47,608 nt of DNA from Opitutia bacterium (GCA_947442255.1 CANEVO010000014.1:1-47608), one strand, 5' to 3'; positions 1 through 10,126 are shown, counted from the first letter of the stretch. Notes: a model not told the origin generated them from the sequence alone. Program-made: numbers and translations.

Positions 1-510
1 GTAGTCGTCGACCACGATGTCCCACCGCTCGACCCCGGTGTTGGCATCGATGCAGACGAGGTGGGAGTCGAAGGTGCCGAGGTAAACCGCGTCGCCGAGC
101 ACGGCGAGGCCGCGATTCGGCCGGCCGCAACAGATTGGTACATCCTCCGGCAACGGCCGGCGGTAATTCCAAATCGGCCGGCCTGTCCGCGCGTCGAGGG
201 CGGTGACGACGTTCGGCCGTTCGCTGACGTAAATGATCCCGTCAACCACGATGGGGCTGACCTCCCACTTGCTCGTGTCGGACTGTTGGTAGACCCAGAC
301 GGGTTTCAGGTTGGCGACGTTCTCGGGCGTGATCTGGGTCAGCTTGCTATGCCGGTGGGCGGCGTAGTTGCCGGAGTAGGTGAGCCAGTTGCCGGGCTCG
401 TCATCCGCGCGCAGGATGCGCTGATAGGGCACCTGGGTCTGGGAAAATCCCGAAGCCGCGGTGGCCAGCAGGAGGAGGGCAAAGGTGGTGGGACGCAGCG
501 AAAGGATCAT
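1..510 (-). CDS. PQQ-dependent dehydrogenase, N-terminal part (runs off the left edge)
   Basis: The reverse strand reads from an ATG at 510 to the window edge, giving the first 170 residues. A hydrophobic signal peptide (about residues 1-24, ending near FSQ) is followed by a start typical of quinoprotein alcohol dehydrogenases: [15 protein letters not shown], then [16 protein letters not shown], then ALDARTG, which is the first beta-propeller blade repeat. Adjacent cysteines C127-C128 (PICCG) match the vicinal disulfide that sits over PQQ in this family. The protein is expected to be a periplasmic PQQ enzyme oxidising an alcohol or aldehyde and passing electrons to a cytochrome c. The diheme cytochrome gene ends 13 bases upstream, so the two form an operon. 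The substrate cannot be told from this fragment. Confidence 0.88.
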   Translation of the reverse strand, partial: MILSLRPTTFALLLLATAASGFSQTQVPYQRILRADDEPGNWLTYSGNYAAHRHSKLTQITPENVANLKPVWVYQQSDTSKWEVSPIVVDGIIYVSERPNVVTALDARTGRPIWNYRRPLPEDVPICCGRPNRGLAVLGDAVYLGTFDSHLVCIDANTGVERWDIVVDDY

Positions 511-523
511 GTTCGGAAAAGGG

Positions 524-1324
524 TTAGCGGCTTTCGACGCCCCGCAGGGAAGAGAGGAAGGCGACCAAGTCGGTCAATTCCTCAGCGGAGAAAACGGCCG
601 CATACACCGGCATGGGCGACTGGCCCCAGTCTTTGTGCAGTTCGGTCAGATCGTCCTTGGAGAAGGAGTGAATCTTGCCGGTGAGGTCGCGGAGTTGGAT
701 GGAGAACGTGTCCTCATTGACGCGGACGCCGGCGATTTCGCGGCCGTCGCGCGCCTTGGCGCGGACGAAGAGGAAGTTGAGCGGCATGTTTATGTCGGCC
801 CGGTAGGCATTGAAGCTCTGGGGCACCTCGGCGCTTGGTTCGGTGATCGAGCGGCGGAGGAAGGCGGCGCTGCGCTTGCGGCCGATCTCGGTGAGATCGG
901 GGCCAATGAGATTGCCCTCGCCCCGCAGGGTGTGGCACTGGGCGCACGCGCCCTTCGTCTTGTACAATTCGGCTCCCCGCGCGGGATTGCCGGGGACCGT
1001 TTCCGGGGCCAGCTTGCCGAGCGAACGGACGAACGCGGTGAGGTTCGTGAGTTCGTGCGGCTGCATCCGGTGCGCTGGCATCTCGGTGCCCTGGATGCCC
1101 GAGCGAATAATGCGCACGAGCGCGGCGTCGGTGGAGGCCCGCGGGAGATTGGGCTGCGCGAGGGTGGGGCCGCGGGCGCCTTCGCCATTCGGGCCGTGAC
1201 AGGAGATGCAATGGCCCTGAAACAGCTTCTTGCCGTGATCGAGGTTGGGGGCGTCCGTCGGGGTCTGCGCGCGGACGGCCAGCGAGGCGAGGATCAGGAG
1301 CACACAAAGGTAACGGTAACGCAT
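524..1324 (-). CDS. Diheme cytochrome c, probable electron acceptor of the PQQ dehydrogenase
   Basis: A 266-residue protein with a cleavable signal peptide (about residues 1-19, ending at VRAQ). It has two haem c sites: CISCH with C39, C42 and H43, and CAQCH with C127, C130 and H131. The first lies in a class I cytochrome c domain ([19 protein letters not shown], with the later GTEMPAH giving a likely Met or His ligand). The second lies in a second such domain, and the C-terminal 100 residues resemble the tail of cytochromes attached to dehydrogenases. It acts in the periplasm. It is followed at once by the PQQ dehydrogenase gene, which suggests direct electron transfer between them. The ATG at 1324 places the signal peptide correctly. 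Confidence 0.9.
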   Translation of the reverse strand: MRYRYLCVLLILASLAVRAQTPTDAPNLDHGKKLFQGHCISCHGPNGEGARGPTLAQPNLPRASTDAALVRIIRSGIQGTEMPAHRMQPHELTNLTAFVRSLGKLAPETVPGNPARGAELYKTKGACAQCHTLRGEGNLIGPDLTEIGRKRSAAFLRRSITEPSAEVPQSFNAYRADINMPLNFLFVRAKARDGREIAGVRVNEDTFSIQLRDLTGKIHSFSKDDLTELHKDWGQSPMPVYAAVFSAEELTDLVAFLSSLRGVESR

Positions 1325-1549
1325 GATAGGGCTTCCCTCCGGTTGGTTTGGCCGCTGCCGGTCAAGCCGGCGGAATCGGGTGGGGGCGGGAAAGCGCGGA
1401 TGATTCTTCTGCGAGCGGCACGGAGTCTAGCTTTTTCCACGACGCCACCGGCCCGTGACTGGCGGTCGCGACCCACGAACCGGGTTGGAATTCCGTTTCC
1501 CGCTTGCCGCGCGTTTCGGCGGTCTCAACCCTCTTTGAGATCTGCGCAT

Positions 1550-4500
1550 ATGCCCAAACGCACCGACCTGAAATCCATCCTCATCATCGGCGCCGGCCCC
1601 ATCGTCATTGGCCAGGCCTGTGAATTCGATTATTCCGGTACTCAGGCGTGCAAGGCGATCAAGGAGGAGGGCTACCGGGTAATTCTGGTGAATTCGAATC
1701 CGGCCACGATCATGACGGATCCGGAGTTCGCCGATGTGACGTACATCGAGCCGCTGACGGTCGATATCCTCGAGAAGATCATCGCCGAAGAGCGCCCCTC
1801 GGCTCTGCTGCCCACGTTGGGCGGACAGACGGCGTTGAACCTGTCGATTGAACTGCACAAGCGCGGGATTCTCGAAAAGTACGGCGTCGAAATGATCGGA
1901 GCCAAGCCCGAGGCGATCAACAAGGGCGAGGACCGCGAGCTGTTCAAGCAGTGCATGCTCAAGATCGGTCTCGATGTGGCCAAATCGCGCACCGTCAAAT
2001 CGCTGGAGGAGGCGCGCGAGGCGGCGGAGATGCTCGGCGCGTTTCCGCTCATCATCCGGCCTTCGTTCACGCTTGGCGGTTCCGGCGGCGGCATCGCGTA
2101 TAATCGCGAGGAATTCGAGCACATCTGCGCCAACGGCCTCGCCCTCTCCCCGGTGCACGAGGTCCTCGTCGAGGAGTGCCTGCTGGGCTGGAAGGAATAC
2201 GAGATGGAGGTGATGCGCGATCACAAGGACCAGTGCGTCGTCATCTGTGCGATTGAGAATTTCGATCCGATGGGCGTGCACACGGGCGACTCGATCACGG
2301 TGGCGCCGGCGATGACGCTGTCCGACAAGGAATACCAGATCATGCGGGACGCCTCCTTCGCGGTCATTCGAGAGATCGGCGTCGAGACCGGCGGATCGAA
2401 CATCCAGTTCTCCGTCGATCCCGAGACGGGCCGGATGGTCGTGATCGAGATGAACCCGCGCGTGTCGCGCTCCTCCGCGCTGGCCTCCAAGGCGACCGGG
2501 TTTCCCATCGCCAAGATCGCGGCCAAGCTCGCCGTGGGTTATACGCTGGACGAGCTGCGCAACGACATCACCCGGCTCACGCCCGCGAGCTTCGAGCCGA
2601 CGATCGATTACGTCGTCACGAAAATACCGCGCTTCACGTTCGAGAAGTTCCCCGATGCGGATCCGACACTGACCTCCGCCATGAAGTCGGTCGGCGAGGC
2701 CATGGCGATCGGGCGCACCTTCAAGGAATCGATGCAGAAATGCCTCCGTTCACTCGAGACGGGGGCGCGCGGCTTTGGCGGCGGCGGCAAGCACGGCGGT
2801 GACGAGCCGGTCGAGGAAAAGGTCATCAATGCCAAGCTGGGCACGCCGAATGCAGAGCGGATTTTCTACATCCGGCACGCCTTCCGGGCGGGTTATTCGG
2901 TGGAGCGGATTTTCGATCTCACGAAGATCGATCCCTGGTTCCTGCACCAGCTCCGGGAAATCTGGGAGATGGAGGAGGACCTGACGGCGCGGGCCGCGGC
3001 GGCTCCCGGCAACCCGCTCGAGGCGATCGACAACGATCTGTTCCGCCGGGCGAAGCAGTTTGGTTTTTCCGATACCCAGCTCGCGCACGTGTTGCGGACC
3101 GACTGGGCGACGGTCCGGGCCGACCGCAAGCGGCGCGGCATCCAGACGACCTACCGGCTGGTCGACACCTGCGCGGCGGAGTTCGAGGCGGTCACGCCGT
3201 ATTACTATTCCAGTTACGGTGACGAGAACGAGATTCTGCCCCCGCAGGGGAGGAAGAAGATCATGATCCTCGGCGGCGGTCCGAACCGGATCGGCCAAGG
3301 CATCGAGTTCGACTACTGTTGCGTCCACGCGAGCTTCGCGCTGCGCGAGGCCGGGTACGAAACGGTGATGGTGAACTCCAATCCCGAGACCGTTTCGACG
3401 GACTACGACACGAGCGATCGCCTCTACTTCGAGCCGCTGACGCTCGAGGACGTGCTGGAGATTTACGAGCAGGAGGGCTGCAGCGGCGTGATTGTGCAGT
3501 TCGGCGGCCAGACGCCGCTGAACCTCGCCACGGCCCTGAAGGCCAATGGCGTTAACATCATCGGCACCTCCCCGGAAAGCATCGAAATGGCCGAGGACCG
3601 GAAGTTGTTTGCCGCCATCCTCGGGCCGTTGGGCCTCCGGCAGCCGGAGAATCGGATCGCCTTAAGCGAGGCCGAGGCTCTCCGCTGCGCCGGCGAGATT
3701 GGCTATCCGGTGCTCGTCCGGCCCTCGTTTGTACTGGGCGGTCGCGGCATGTTCATCCTCTACAGCGAGGACGAGTTGAAGGCGGTCGTCCGGCAGGTGT
3801 TCGACGTCATGCCGGGCAAGCCCGTGCTGATCGACAAGTTCCTCGAGGATGCGATCGAGCTCGACGTGGATTGTATCAGCGATGGCGAGACTTCGGTCGT
3901 CGGCGGCATGCTCGAGCACATCGAGTATGCCGGCGTGCATTCCGGCGACGCCGCGATGGTGATGCCCCCGCACACGCTGCCGCCCGACATGCTCAACACG
4001 GTGCGGCGCGCGACCTACGAACTGGCGCGTGCCTTGAAGGTCATCGGCTTGATGAACGTGCAGTTCGCGATCAAGGATCACCAACTCTACGTGCTTGAGG
4101 TCAACCCACGGGCCTCGCGCACCGTGCCTTTCGTCGCCAAGGCGATCGGCGTGCCACTGGCGAAGCTGGCCGCGAAGGTGATGACCGGGCTCAAGCTCAA
4201 GGATCTCGGATTCACCCGGGAGCAGACTCCAAAACACTGGTGCGTAAAGGAGGCGGTGTTTCCTTTCGCGCGTTTCCCCGGCGCCACGATCGCGCTCGGT
4301 CCGGAGATGCGCTCCACCGGCGAAGTCATGGGCTTGGATGACGATCTCGGGATCGCGTTCGCGAAGGCGCAGGCCGCCGCCAAGCCCGGCCTGCCGGTCA
4401 AGGGCAACGTCTTCCTCTCGGTCAAGGACAGTGACAAGCCGCGGGCGGTGGAAATCGCGCGCCGGCTCGAGCAGTTCGGATTCACGATTTATTCCACGAG

Positions 4501-4810
4501 CGGCACCGCCCAGACCCTGACGGACGCGGGCGTGAAGGTGAAGCGCCTCGCCAAGATCACCGAAGGCCGGCCCAACGCGGTCGACCTGATCAAGAACGGT
4601 CAAATCCAGATGGTGATCAACACACCCGGTGGAATGATCCCGCGCCGCGATGAGAATGCGATTCGCTCCGCGGCCTATGCCCACAACGTCTGCATCATGA
4701 CCACCATCACCGGCGCGATCGCCGCGGTGGAGGGCATTCATGCCTTGCAGGCCAAGCACGTCGGCGTGCGCCCGATTCAGAAGTACAAGGGCAATGTCAC
4801 GCTGGTCTGA
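1550..4810 (+). CDS. carB: Carbamoyl-phosphate synthase large subunit
   Basis: This 1086-residue protein makes carbamoyl phosphate from ammonia, bicarbonate and two ATP for arginine and pyrimidine synthesis in the cytoplasm. It starts [20 protein letters not shown], and both duplicated halves are present. Each half has the [13 protein letters not shown] nucleotide-fold start (residues about 11 and 573), an FGGQTPLNL or [10 protein letters not shown] segment, an ATP-grasp domain with RPSF-LGG, and the [13 protein letters not shown] or [13 protein letters not shown] signature. The C-terminal 140 residues form the MGS-like regulatory domain ([13 protein letters not shown], then MVINTPGG). Length fits the family. 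The reading frame stays open far upstream, to 461, but that part overlaps the cytochrome gene and has no carB similarity, so I take the ATG at 1550. No carA is in the window. Confidence 0.97.
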   Translation: MPKRTDLKSILIIGAGPIVIGQACEFDYSGTQACKAIKEEGYRVILVNSNPATIMTDPEFADVTYIEPLTVDILEKIIAEERPSALLPTLGGQTALNLSIELHKRGILEKYGVEMIGAKPEAINKGEDRELFKQCMLKIGLDVAKSRTVKSLEEAREAAEMLGAFPLIIRPSFTLGGSGGGIAYNREEFEHICANGLALSPVHEVLVEECLLGWKEYEMEVMRDHKDQCVVICAIENFDPMGVHTGDSITVAPAMTLSDKEYQIMRDASFAVIREIGVETGGSNIQFSVDPETGRMVVIEMNPRVSRSSALASKATGFPIAKIAAKLAVGYTLDELRNDITRLTPASFEPTIDYVVTKIPRFTFEKFPDADPTLTSAMKSVGEAMAIGRTFKESMQKCLRSLETGARGFGGGGKHGGDEPVEEKVINAKLGTPNAERIFYIRHAFRAGYSVERIFDLTKIDPWFLHQLREIWEMEEDLTARAAAAPGNPLEAIDNDLFRRAKQFGFSDTQLAHVLRTDWATVRADRKRRGIQTTYRLVDTCAAEFEAVTPYYYSSYGDENEILPPQGRKKIMILGGGPNRIGQGIEFDYCCVHASFALREAGYETVMVNSNPETVSTDYDTSDRLYFEPLTLEDVLEIYEQEGCSGVIVQFGGQTPLNLATALKANGVNIIGTSPESIEMAEDRKLFAAILGPLGLRQPENRIALSEAEALRCAGEIGYPVLVRPSFVLGGRGMFILYSEDELKAVVRQVFDVMPGKPVLIDKFLEDAIELDVDCISDGETSVVGGMLEHIEYAGVHSGDAAMVMPPHTLPPDMLNTVRRATYELARALKVIGLMNVQFAIKDHQLYVLEVNPRASRTVPFVAKAIGVPLAKLAAKVMTGLKLKDLGFTREQTPKHWCVKEAVFPFARFPGATIALGPEMRSTGEVMGLDDDLGIAFAKAQAAAKPGLPVKGNVFLSVKDSDKPRAVEIARRLEQFGFTIYSTSGTAQTLTDAGVKVKRLAKITEGRPNAVDLIKNGQIQMVINTPGGMIPRRDENAIRSAAYAHNVCIMTTITGAIAAVEGIHALQAKHVGVRPIQKYKGNVTLV

Positions 4811-4864
4811 GGGCCGTCGAGCGGAACTTTGACACCCGGCGACGCCTTCCTTTCCTCTTCATTT

Positions 4865-5833
4865 ATGCGCGCAATCCGGATTCATGAAACGGGCGGGGCG
4901 GAAAATATGCAGTTGGACGACGTGCCGCTCCCGGCGCCCGCGACCGGTGAGGTGAGGATGCGAGTCGAGGCGGCGGGCCTCAATTTCATCGATACGTACA
5001 AGCGCAGCGGACTCTACCCGGTGAAGCTGCCACATACCGTCGGCCAGGAGGCCGCCGGCGAGGTGACTGCAGTGGGCCCGGGCGTGACGGAATTCAAAGT
5101 CGGCGACCGGATCGCGAGTGCGGCGATCAACGGCGCCTATGCCGACGAGGCGATCGTCGCGGCGGCGCAGGCGGTGCCGGTCCCCGCGGGCGTCACTTCG
5201 GCGCAAGCGGCGGCAGTGATGCTGCAGGGCATGACCGCCCATTACCTCGCGTGCGACACCTTCCCGCTCAAGGCCGGCGACACCGCGCTCGTGCATGCCG
5301 GCGCGGGTGGCGTCGGGCTCCTCTTGATCCAGATTGCGCGGCTGCGCGGCGCCCGCGTGCTCGCGACGGTTGGAACCGACGATAAGGCAAAACTCGCCCG
5401 GGAAGCGGGGGCGGAGGCGGTGTGCGTTTACACGCGGGATAATTTTACCGAGGCGGCGCGGGCTTTCACGGGTGGGCGCGGGGTGGATGTTGTTTTTGAT
5501 GGCATCGGCAAGGACACTTTCGAAGGCTCGATCAACAGTCTCCGGCCGCGCGGCATGATGGTGTCGTTTGGCAATGCCAGCGGGCCGGTGCCGGCGTTTG
5601 CGCCGCTCCTCCTTTCTCAAAAGGGATCCCTCTTCGTGACGCGGCCGACGTTGGTGCACTACACCCAGAACTCGGCGGAATTGCGCGGCCGCGCGAACGA
5701 TCTCTTCACCTGGATGGCGGCGGGAAAACTGGCCGTGCGGGTCGGCGCCACGTATCCCCTCGCCGCTGCCGCCGACGCCCACCGTGCGCTCGAAGGCCGG
5801 GCCACCACCGGCAAAGTCCTGCTCATTTCCTGA
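4865..5833 (+). CDS. NADPH:quinone oxidoreductase, zeta-crystallin type
   Basis: A 322-residue medium-chain dehydrogenase/reductase of the quinone oxidoreductase (Qor) family, about the usual length. The start MRAIRIHETGG is typical; the frame opens slightly earlier at 4829 but the ATG at 4865 aligns with relatives. Visible landmarks are the catalytic-domain segment GLNFIDTYKRSGLYP, then LPHTVGQEAAGEV, and the Rossmann glycine motif HAGAGGVGLLLIQIA (about residue 146). The cysteines that bind zinc in alcohol dehydrogenases are absent, as expected for Qor. It should reduce quinones with NADPH in the cytoplasm. It lies 54 bases after carB and 37 bases before purU on the same strand and may be co-transcribed with them, though no functional link is evident. 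Confidence 0.9.
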   Translation: MRAIRIHETGGAENMQLDDVPLPAPATGEVRMRVEAAGLNFIDTYKRSGLYPVKLPHTVGQEAAGEVTAVGPGVTEFKVGDRIASAAINGAYADEAIVAAAQAVPVPAGVTSAQAAAVMLQGMTAHYLACDTFPLKAGDTALVHAGAGGVGLLLIQIARLRGARVLATVGTDDKAKLAREAGAEAVCVYTRDNFTEAARAFTGGRGVDVVFDGIGKDTFEGSINSLRPRGMMVSFGNASGPVPAFAPLLLSQKGSLFVTRPTLVHYTQNSAELRGRANDLFTWMAAGKLAVRVGATYPLAAAADAHRALEGRATTGKVLLIS

Positions 5834-5870
5834 GCGGGACTTCGAGGTTTCCGACCCTTTTTACCCAGGC

Positions 5871-6818
5871 ATGGACGCCACGCCGACGCTGATCGCCCTG
5901 CTGCACGGCCCGGATCAACCGGGATTGGTGGCGCGGGTCGCGAGCTGGATCTTCGAACGCGGCGGCAACATTCTCCACGCCGACCAGCATCGCGACAGGG
6001 AGGTGGGCGTGTTCTTCCAGCGGGTCGAATGGCAGCCGGCGTTCTCCGTGGCCGTGGGCGAGGGTGCCGCCAGCGCCGCGGCCAAGGCCACCGCGGCCAG
6101 CCACGCGCTGGCGGACAAGTCGCAGGGACGCCCGGTGGATCGGGCGGCGGCCGCGCGGGATTTTTCCGAGTTTGCCACGCACTCGCTGGGCATGAAGGTG
6201 CGGATGCAATCGTCGGATGCCCGGCCGCGGGTGGCCTTGTTCGTGTCGAAGGCGGACCACTGCTTTCACGATCTCGTGCTGCGCTGGAAGGCCGGCGACT
6301 TCCCCTGCGAGATTGTCGGGGTCGTTGGCAACCACTCGGACCTGCGCGAGGCATCGGAGGGCTACGGTCTGCGCTTCGTGCAGATCGCGATCAACGCCTC
6401 GAACAAGGCAGCCGCGGAGCTGGAACAGATCGCGTTGCTGCGGGAGTGGGGCGTCGAGTTGGTGGTGCTGGCGCGTTACATGCAGGTTTTGTCGGCCGAT
6501 TTCCTCGCGACCCTCGGTGCTCCGGTGATCAATATTCACCATTCGTTCCTGCCGGCCTTTGCCGGCGGCCGGCCGTACCATCAGGCTCACGCCCGCGGGG
6601 TGAAGTTGATTGGTGCGACGGCGCACTATGCGACCCGCGATCTCGATGAAGGGCCGATCATTCATCAGGATGTGGCCCGGATCACGCACCGCCATGGAGT
6701 GGAAGACCTGGTCCGCAAGGGCCGTGACCTAGAGAAGTCAGTGCTGGCCCAGGCGATGCGCTGGCATCTCGAAGGCCGCGTCCTCGTTTACGGCAACAAG
6801 ACCGTGGTCTTCGACTGA
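5871..6818 (+). CDS. purU: Formyltetrahydrofolate deformylase
   Basis: This 315-residue enzyme hydrolyses 10-formyltetrahydrofolate to tetrahydrofolate and formate, supplying formate for purine synthesis and balancing one-carbon pools. Residues 1-85 form an ACT domain (LIALLHGPDQPGLVARVASW, then FFQRVEW). The remainder is a formyltransferase-type domain with RVALFVSKADHCFHDLV, then VVLARYMQVLS, and the active-site stretch N221-I-H-H-S-F-L-P-A-F followed by GATAHYATRDLDEGPII. It is somewhat longer than the usual 280 or so residues, with extra sequence between the two domains (an Ala-rich segment near residues 65-85). The frame opens at 5784 inside the previous gene; the ATG at 5871 fits relatives best. 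Confidence 0.94.
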   Translation: MDATPTLIALLHGPDQPGLVARVASWIFERGGNILHADQHRDREVGVFFQRVEWQPAFSVAVGEGAASAAAKATAASHALADKSQGRPVDRAAAARDFSEFATHSLGMKVRMQSSDARPRVALFVSKADHCFHDLVLRWKAGDFPCEIVGVVGNHSDLREASEGYGLRFVQIAINASNKAAAELEQIALLREWGVELVVLARYMQVLSADFLATLGAPVINIHHSFLPAFAGGRPYHQAHARGVKLIGATAHYATRDLDEGPIIHQDVARITHRHGVEDLVRKGRDLEKSVLAQAMRWHLEGRVLVYGNKTVVFD

Positions 6819-6913
6819 TCATCCGATTGGCCGGCGGGAACGGAGTTTTCCGGCATTTACATGCACACCGGCATTTGTTCTCGTCCTCGGTTCCATCGAT
6901 AAAACCTCCGACT

Positions 6914-7663
6914 ATGCCTGCCTCCCCCCTGCCAACGAACCCCGCCGGTGATGATCGCAACCCCGTCGCGGTCGAGGGGACCTATGTCCCGACCTTCGGC
7001 GACAAGCTAAACGAATTCTGGGAGAAAAACAGCAAGGCCGTCATCGGGCTTTGCGTCCTCATCCTCCTGGGCGTCCTCGCGAAGGGTCTTTGGGAGTACA
7101 TGAGCCGGCAGAAGGAACTGGACATCGAGAAGGCCTATGCGGCAGTCACGACGTCCGAACAGCTCAAGACCTTTTCCGCCGCGCATGCTCAGCATTCGCT
7201 TGGAGGGATCGCGCAACTGCGGCTCGCCGACGAGGCTTATACGGCCGGAAAATTTACCGAGGCGATCACGGGCTACGATGCCGCGTTCTCGGTTCTCAAG
7301 GGCAGTCCGCTCGCCGCGCGCGTTCATTTGGGGCGCAGCCTAGTGAAGATCCAGTCTGGCAAGGTGGCCGAGGGGAGCACCGAGTTGAAGCAACTGCTGG
7401 ACGATGCCAACCAACTCCGCGCCATCCGCGCCGAGGCCGGCTATCATCTGGCCAGCCTCGCGGGCGAGGCGCGGGACAGCGCGCAGGTGCAGAAGATTTC
7501 CGAACAGTTGCTGCAGATCGATCCGAGCAGCCTGTGGACGCAGCGCGCCTTGACGCTGCGGATGACCCAGTTGGCGGAGTCGGCGCCGACGGCCGCTCCC
7601 GTCCCGGCGGCGAAGCCGGCGGATGCTGCTCCTAGCGTGCAGTTGAATCTGCCGAGCAAGTAA
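6914..7663 (+). CDS. Membrane-anchored tetratricopeptide-like protein
   Basis: A 249-residue protein with a short cytoplasmic N-terminus (residues 1-41), one transmembrane segment (about 42-61, AVIGLCVLILLGVLAKGLW) and a helical-repeat domain. Repeated Ala/Leu-rich helices such as AQLRLADEAYTAGKFTEAITGYD and the later RAEAGYHLASLAGEA look like TPR units. The C-terminus is Pro/Ala-rich. The layout resembles YfgM-type ancillary proteins of the Sec translocon, but that is only a resemblance of architecture. I chose the ATG at 6914 (MPASPLPTNP), since the residues encoded upstream of it look like leader sequence. It is the last gene of the carB-side plus-strand run. Confidence 0.8.
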   Translation: MPASPLPTNPAGDDRNPVAVEGTYVPTFGDKLNEFWEKNSKAVIGLCVLILLGVLAKGLWEYMSRQKELDIEKAYAAVTTSEQLKTFSAAHAQHSLGGIAQLRLADEAYTAGKFTEAITGYDAAFSVLKGSPLAARVHLGRSLVKIQSGKVAEGSTELKQLLDDANQLRAIRAEAGYHLASLAGEARDSAQVQKISEQLLQIDPSSLWTQRALTLRMTQLAESAPTAAPVPAAKPADAAPSVQLNLPSK

Positions 7664-7727
7664 CGTTTTTCCCGCGGCGCGATTCGCCGGGGACACTCGC
7701 CGGGCGCGCTGAGTCCGGCGAAGACGC

Positions 7728-7770
7728 CGAAAGGCGAAGCCCTGATATTGGGGCCTGGGGTGCCTTTTCG
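7728..7770 (+). terminator. Possible hairpin terminator after the TPR gene
   Basis: CGAAAGGC at 7728-7735 is matched by GCCTTTTCG at 7762-7770 (one bulge), with an inner GCCC/GGGC pairing. It ends in TTTT rather than a long T run and sits about 65 bases after the TPR stop codon. It is a plausible but weak terminator. Confidence 0.3.
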
Positions 7771-7875
7771 CTGGCGGGTTCGGTGTCATGCACTGGTCTG
7801 CATGACAACGAGCAGGATTTTACCTGACCGCAGTCGGCACTCGGGCCTCGGCGGATCTTCTTCAGCGTGACATAG

Positions 7876-8541
7876 GGCGGGGCCGCTGTGCTTCACGGCC
7901 AGATCGTGGCCTGGAATGTCTCCGGCACCAACGCCGCCGCCAGCCGGCCGCTGGCCGCCACCCTGCTCGACTCCGCTTTCGCCGGCGGAACGCTCAACGT
8001 CGGAAGCGGACTCACCGTCTCGCCCGCGGCCAACACCTTCGGCGGGTCCGGTTTTGATTAAACGTCGCTGGCTGTGGCGATGAGCGCAGGAGATTTTATC
8101 TCCGTCACGATCACCCCTTCGCCCGACCACGCCCTTGCGCTCACCTCGCTGACGATGCTGTTCGGCGTCTCGTCGGCGGTGACCAATTTTCACCTTACCC
8201 TCGCGAGTAATGTGACCGACTTCACGCCCGGCGGCTCGCTGTGGGACTTCGCCTTCGGCAACACTCTGCCCGCGGCCCAGACGGTGGACCTCACCGGGAT
8301 CGTGTCCCTCCAGTTGATCGACAGCGCGATTGAATTTCGGATCCACGGCTGGCGCGACGGTCCGGGCACGCCGACCTTTCGGTTTCGCGACGATGCCGGC
8401 GCTGATTTGTCGCTCGCCGGGACGATTAGCGTCATTCCGGAACCCGGAGCCTACGCGGTCTCGATCGGGCTAATCCTGCTCGGCATGACCCCTTTGGCTC
8501 AACGGCTCCTTCGCCGCACAGGGAAGGAATCCCGCAGGTAA
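7876..8541 (+). pseudogene. PEP-CTERM anchored protein, broken by an in-frame stop
   Basis: One reading frame encodes a surface-type protein from about 7876 to 8541 but is cut by a TAA at 8059-8061. Before the stop it reads QIVAWNVSGTN and then LNVGSGLTVSPAANTFGG. After it the same fold continues: SAGDFISVTITPSPDH, then TPTFRFRDDAGADLSLAGT. The end is a PEP-CTERM sorting signal: VIPEPGAYAV, a hydrophobic stretch, and a basic tail LLRRTGKESRR. Such signals direct export and processing by an exosortase. No signal peptide or start codon is visible, since an in-frame TAG at 7873 lies just upstream. The gene therefore seems to lack its N-terminus as well. The downstream part could start at GTG 8074, but it would not be exported without a signal peptide. 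Confidence 0.72.
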
Positions 8542-8547
8542 TAAAGA

Positions 8548-8624
8548 TGGTCGGGGCGATAGGATTCGAACCTACGACCTCCTGGTCCCAAACCAGGCGC
8601 TCTACCAGGCTAAGCTACACCCCG
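8548..8624 (-). tRNA. tRNA-Pro (UGG anticodon)
   Basis: The minus strand gives a complete cloverleaf. The acceptor stem CGGGGTG pairs with CGCCCCG, the D arm has GCCTGGTAGAGC, the anticodon stem CCTGG/CCAGG carries loop TTTGGGA (anticodon TGG), and the T loop is TTCGAAT. The 3' CCA is encoded at 8548-8550. Confidence 0.96.
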
Positions 8625-8964
8625 ATCAACGAAGGAGAGACGCTTGCCTGAACGCGCGGGGTGTCAACGTTGGTCTGGATGCTCTGGCATTATTCCGCGT
8701 ATCACCCGAGGCCTCTGTCGGACATGGGGCCGCAGGAACGGCAGGTCGATCGGCCGGGCTTCGATCGCCGATTGGACCGGACACACCAAGTCACAACCAT
8801 GACTGCTAGTGATAAGCGAGCAGACAGTTACAGTAAGGGCTGATGATGGGATCTGTTGGGCTGTCTTGGGAAAGCGCGGCGCTTTGGCCACGATTTCCCC
8901 GGCGATCAATCTCTTCTTGCGTCACCTGCGGATCGGCATTGTGCTGCCTTTCTTACTTCTCTCC
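8625..8964. other. Gene-free stretch between tRNA-Pro and the LysM gene
   Basis: About 340 bases separate the tRNA from the LysM gene. Open frames here have no recognisable content. The LysM frame is open from 8809, but those residues look like non-coding leader. I see no convincing promoter or repeat. Confidence 0.5.
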
Positions 8965-9480
8965 ATGGACACTATTTCTCGCGAAAACAGCAGCATGCTT
9001 CCGGTCGGCGGCATTATTGTCGGGGCCATTGGCCTGCTTCTCGGGGGCCTTGCCCTCGTTCAGGTTTCAAAGGTCAACAAGACCGTAGCTGAGCATCAGC
9101 TCAAAGTCGACAAGGTCGACGGCATCGAGTCTCAGGCGGCGGCCGCTTCGACCGCCGCGGAGAAGTCCCGCAGTGATGTCGCGGCCCTCCAGCGCTCCAC
9201 GCAGGAAGCCATGAATCAGGTTGGCGCGATGATCGGCGACATGGGTGGCAAAATCACGAAGCTCGAAGAGGCCGCCAAGAAACCGGCCCCGGTCGGTTCG
9301 AAGAAGGGTGGCGCTCCCGCCGTCGCCGGTCCCGGCGAGTATATCGTCAAGGCGGGTGACACCGGCATGAAGATTGCCAACGCGAATGGCGTGAGTCTGA
9401 CCGACCTCCAGTCAGTCAATTCAGGGGTGAGCTGGACCGGCCTCAAGGTCGGTCAGAAGCTGAAGCTGCCGGCGAAGTAA
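8965..9480 (+). CDS. LysM-domain membrane protein
   Basis: A 171-residue protein with an N-terminal transmembrane segment (residues about 13-33, PVGGIIVGAIGLLLGGLALV), an Ala/Glu/Gln-rich stretch likely to be coiled coil (about 40-105), a Lys/Pro/Gly linker and a C-terminal LysM domain (about 124-170: GEYIVKAGDTGMKIANANGV, then LTDLQSVN and LKVGQKLKLP). LysM binds peptidoglycan, so the protein probably tethers the inner membrane to the cell wall. The ATG at 8965 is the start nearest the membrane segment; the open frame further upstream adds only unlikely residues. A strong terminator follows at 9501, so this looks like a single-gene transcript. Confidence 0.85.
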   Translation: MDTISRENSSMLPVGGIIVGAIGLLLGGLALVQVSKVNKTVAEHQLKVDKVDGIESQAAAASTAAEKSRSDVAALQRSTQEAMNQVGAMIGDMGGKITKLEEAAKKPAPVGSKKGGAPAVAGPGEYIVKAGDTGMKIANANGVSLTDLQSVNSGVSWTGLKVGQKLKLPAK

Positions 9481-9500
9481 GCCGTTCCCAAATTTATTTG

Positions 9501-9537
9501 ATGCCTCTCGCGCCTCGCGCCGGGAGGCATTTTTTTT
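9501..9537 (+). terminator. Rho-independent terminator after the LysM gene
   Basis: ATGCCTCTCG pairs with CGGGAGGCAT (ten pairs, one G-U) around a GC-rich loop, followed by seven T residues at 9531-9537. It lies 20 bases after the LysM stop and 10 bases before the next start codon. Confidence 0.88.
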
Positions 9538-9547
9538 GTCCCCCGCC

Positions 9548-10126
9548 ATGACGTCACCTTCCACCGGGCCTTCGCGTTGGGAAAGGTTGCACGAGTCGAT
9601 CCAGGCGAAGACCCCGATCTTCGATTTGCTCCGGGCGCGCTTCCGTCATCCCGTTCGCGGATCGGAACGGGATTTTGTCGTCCTGAGTCCGCCCGACTGG
9701 GTCAACGTCGTGGCCCTGACGTCCGAACATCACCTCGTGCTCGTCCGGCAGTTTCGTTATGGGATTAATGATTTCTCGCTCGAGATACCGGGTGGCGTGA
9801 TGGAAGCAGGGGAGAATCCCATCACCGCCGGGTTGCGCGAACTGCGGGAGGAAACCGGCTACCAGGGCACTTCGGCCCGACTCCTGGGCAGTGTGCATCC
9901 GAATCCGGCAATCCAATCCAACCGCTGCCACTTTGTTTTCGCGGAAGGAACGGTGCCGACCCACGCACTCGAATGGGATCAGGACGAGGAAATCCAGATC
10001 ATGACATCACCGGTGGACGCAGTCCTGGCGTTGGCGCGAAGCGGTGGGATCACGCATGGGCTCGTGTTGGACGCGCTCCTCCTCTTCGAACCGCATTGGC
10101 AGCGCATCAAGGCCGGCGCCTCATAG
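9548..10126 (+). CDS. Nudix hydrolase, ADP-ribose pyrophosphatase type
   Basis: A 192-residue protein with a full Nudix box at residues 82-104: GGVMEAGE, then GLRELREETGY, which includes the metal-binding glutamates E101 and E102. The segment before it (VVALTSEHHLVLVRQFRYG, then FSLEIPGG) is characteristic of the ADP-ribose/ADP-sugar pyrophosphatase branch, which hydrolyses ADP-ribose to AMP and ribose 5-phosphate. It acts in the cytoplasm. The frame opens at a TTG inside the terminator; the ATG at 9548 is chosen. The substrate is inferred from the branch only. Confidence 0.88.
   Translation: MTSPSTGPSRWERLHESIQAKTPIFDLLRARFRHPVRGSERDFVVLSPPDWVNVVALTSEHHLVLVRQFRYGINDFSLEIPGGVMEAGENPITAGLRELREETGYQGTSARLLGSVHPNPAIQSNRCHFVFAEGTVPTHALEWDQDEEIQIMTSPVDAVLALARSGGITHGLVLDALLLFEPHWQRIKAGAS

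Noticed and set aside
461..1549. Open frame extending carB 363 codons upstream
   Set aside because: It overlaps the cytochrome c gene on the other strand and has no carB similarity; high-GC sequence keeps frames open. The true start is ATG 1550.
3662..4759. 365-codon open frame on the minus strand inside carB
   Set aside because: His/Asp/Leu-rich shadow of carB with no recognisable protein features.
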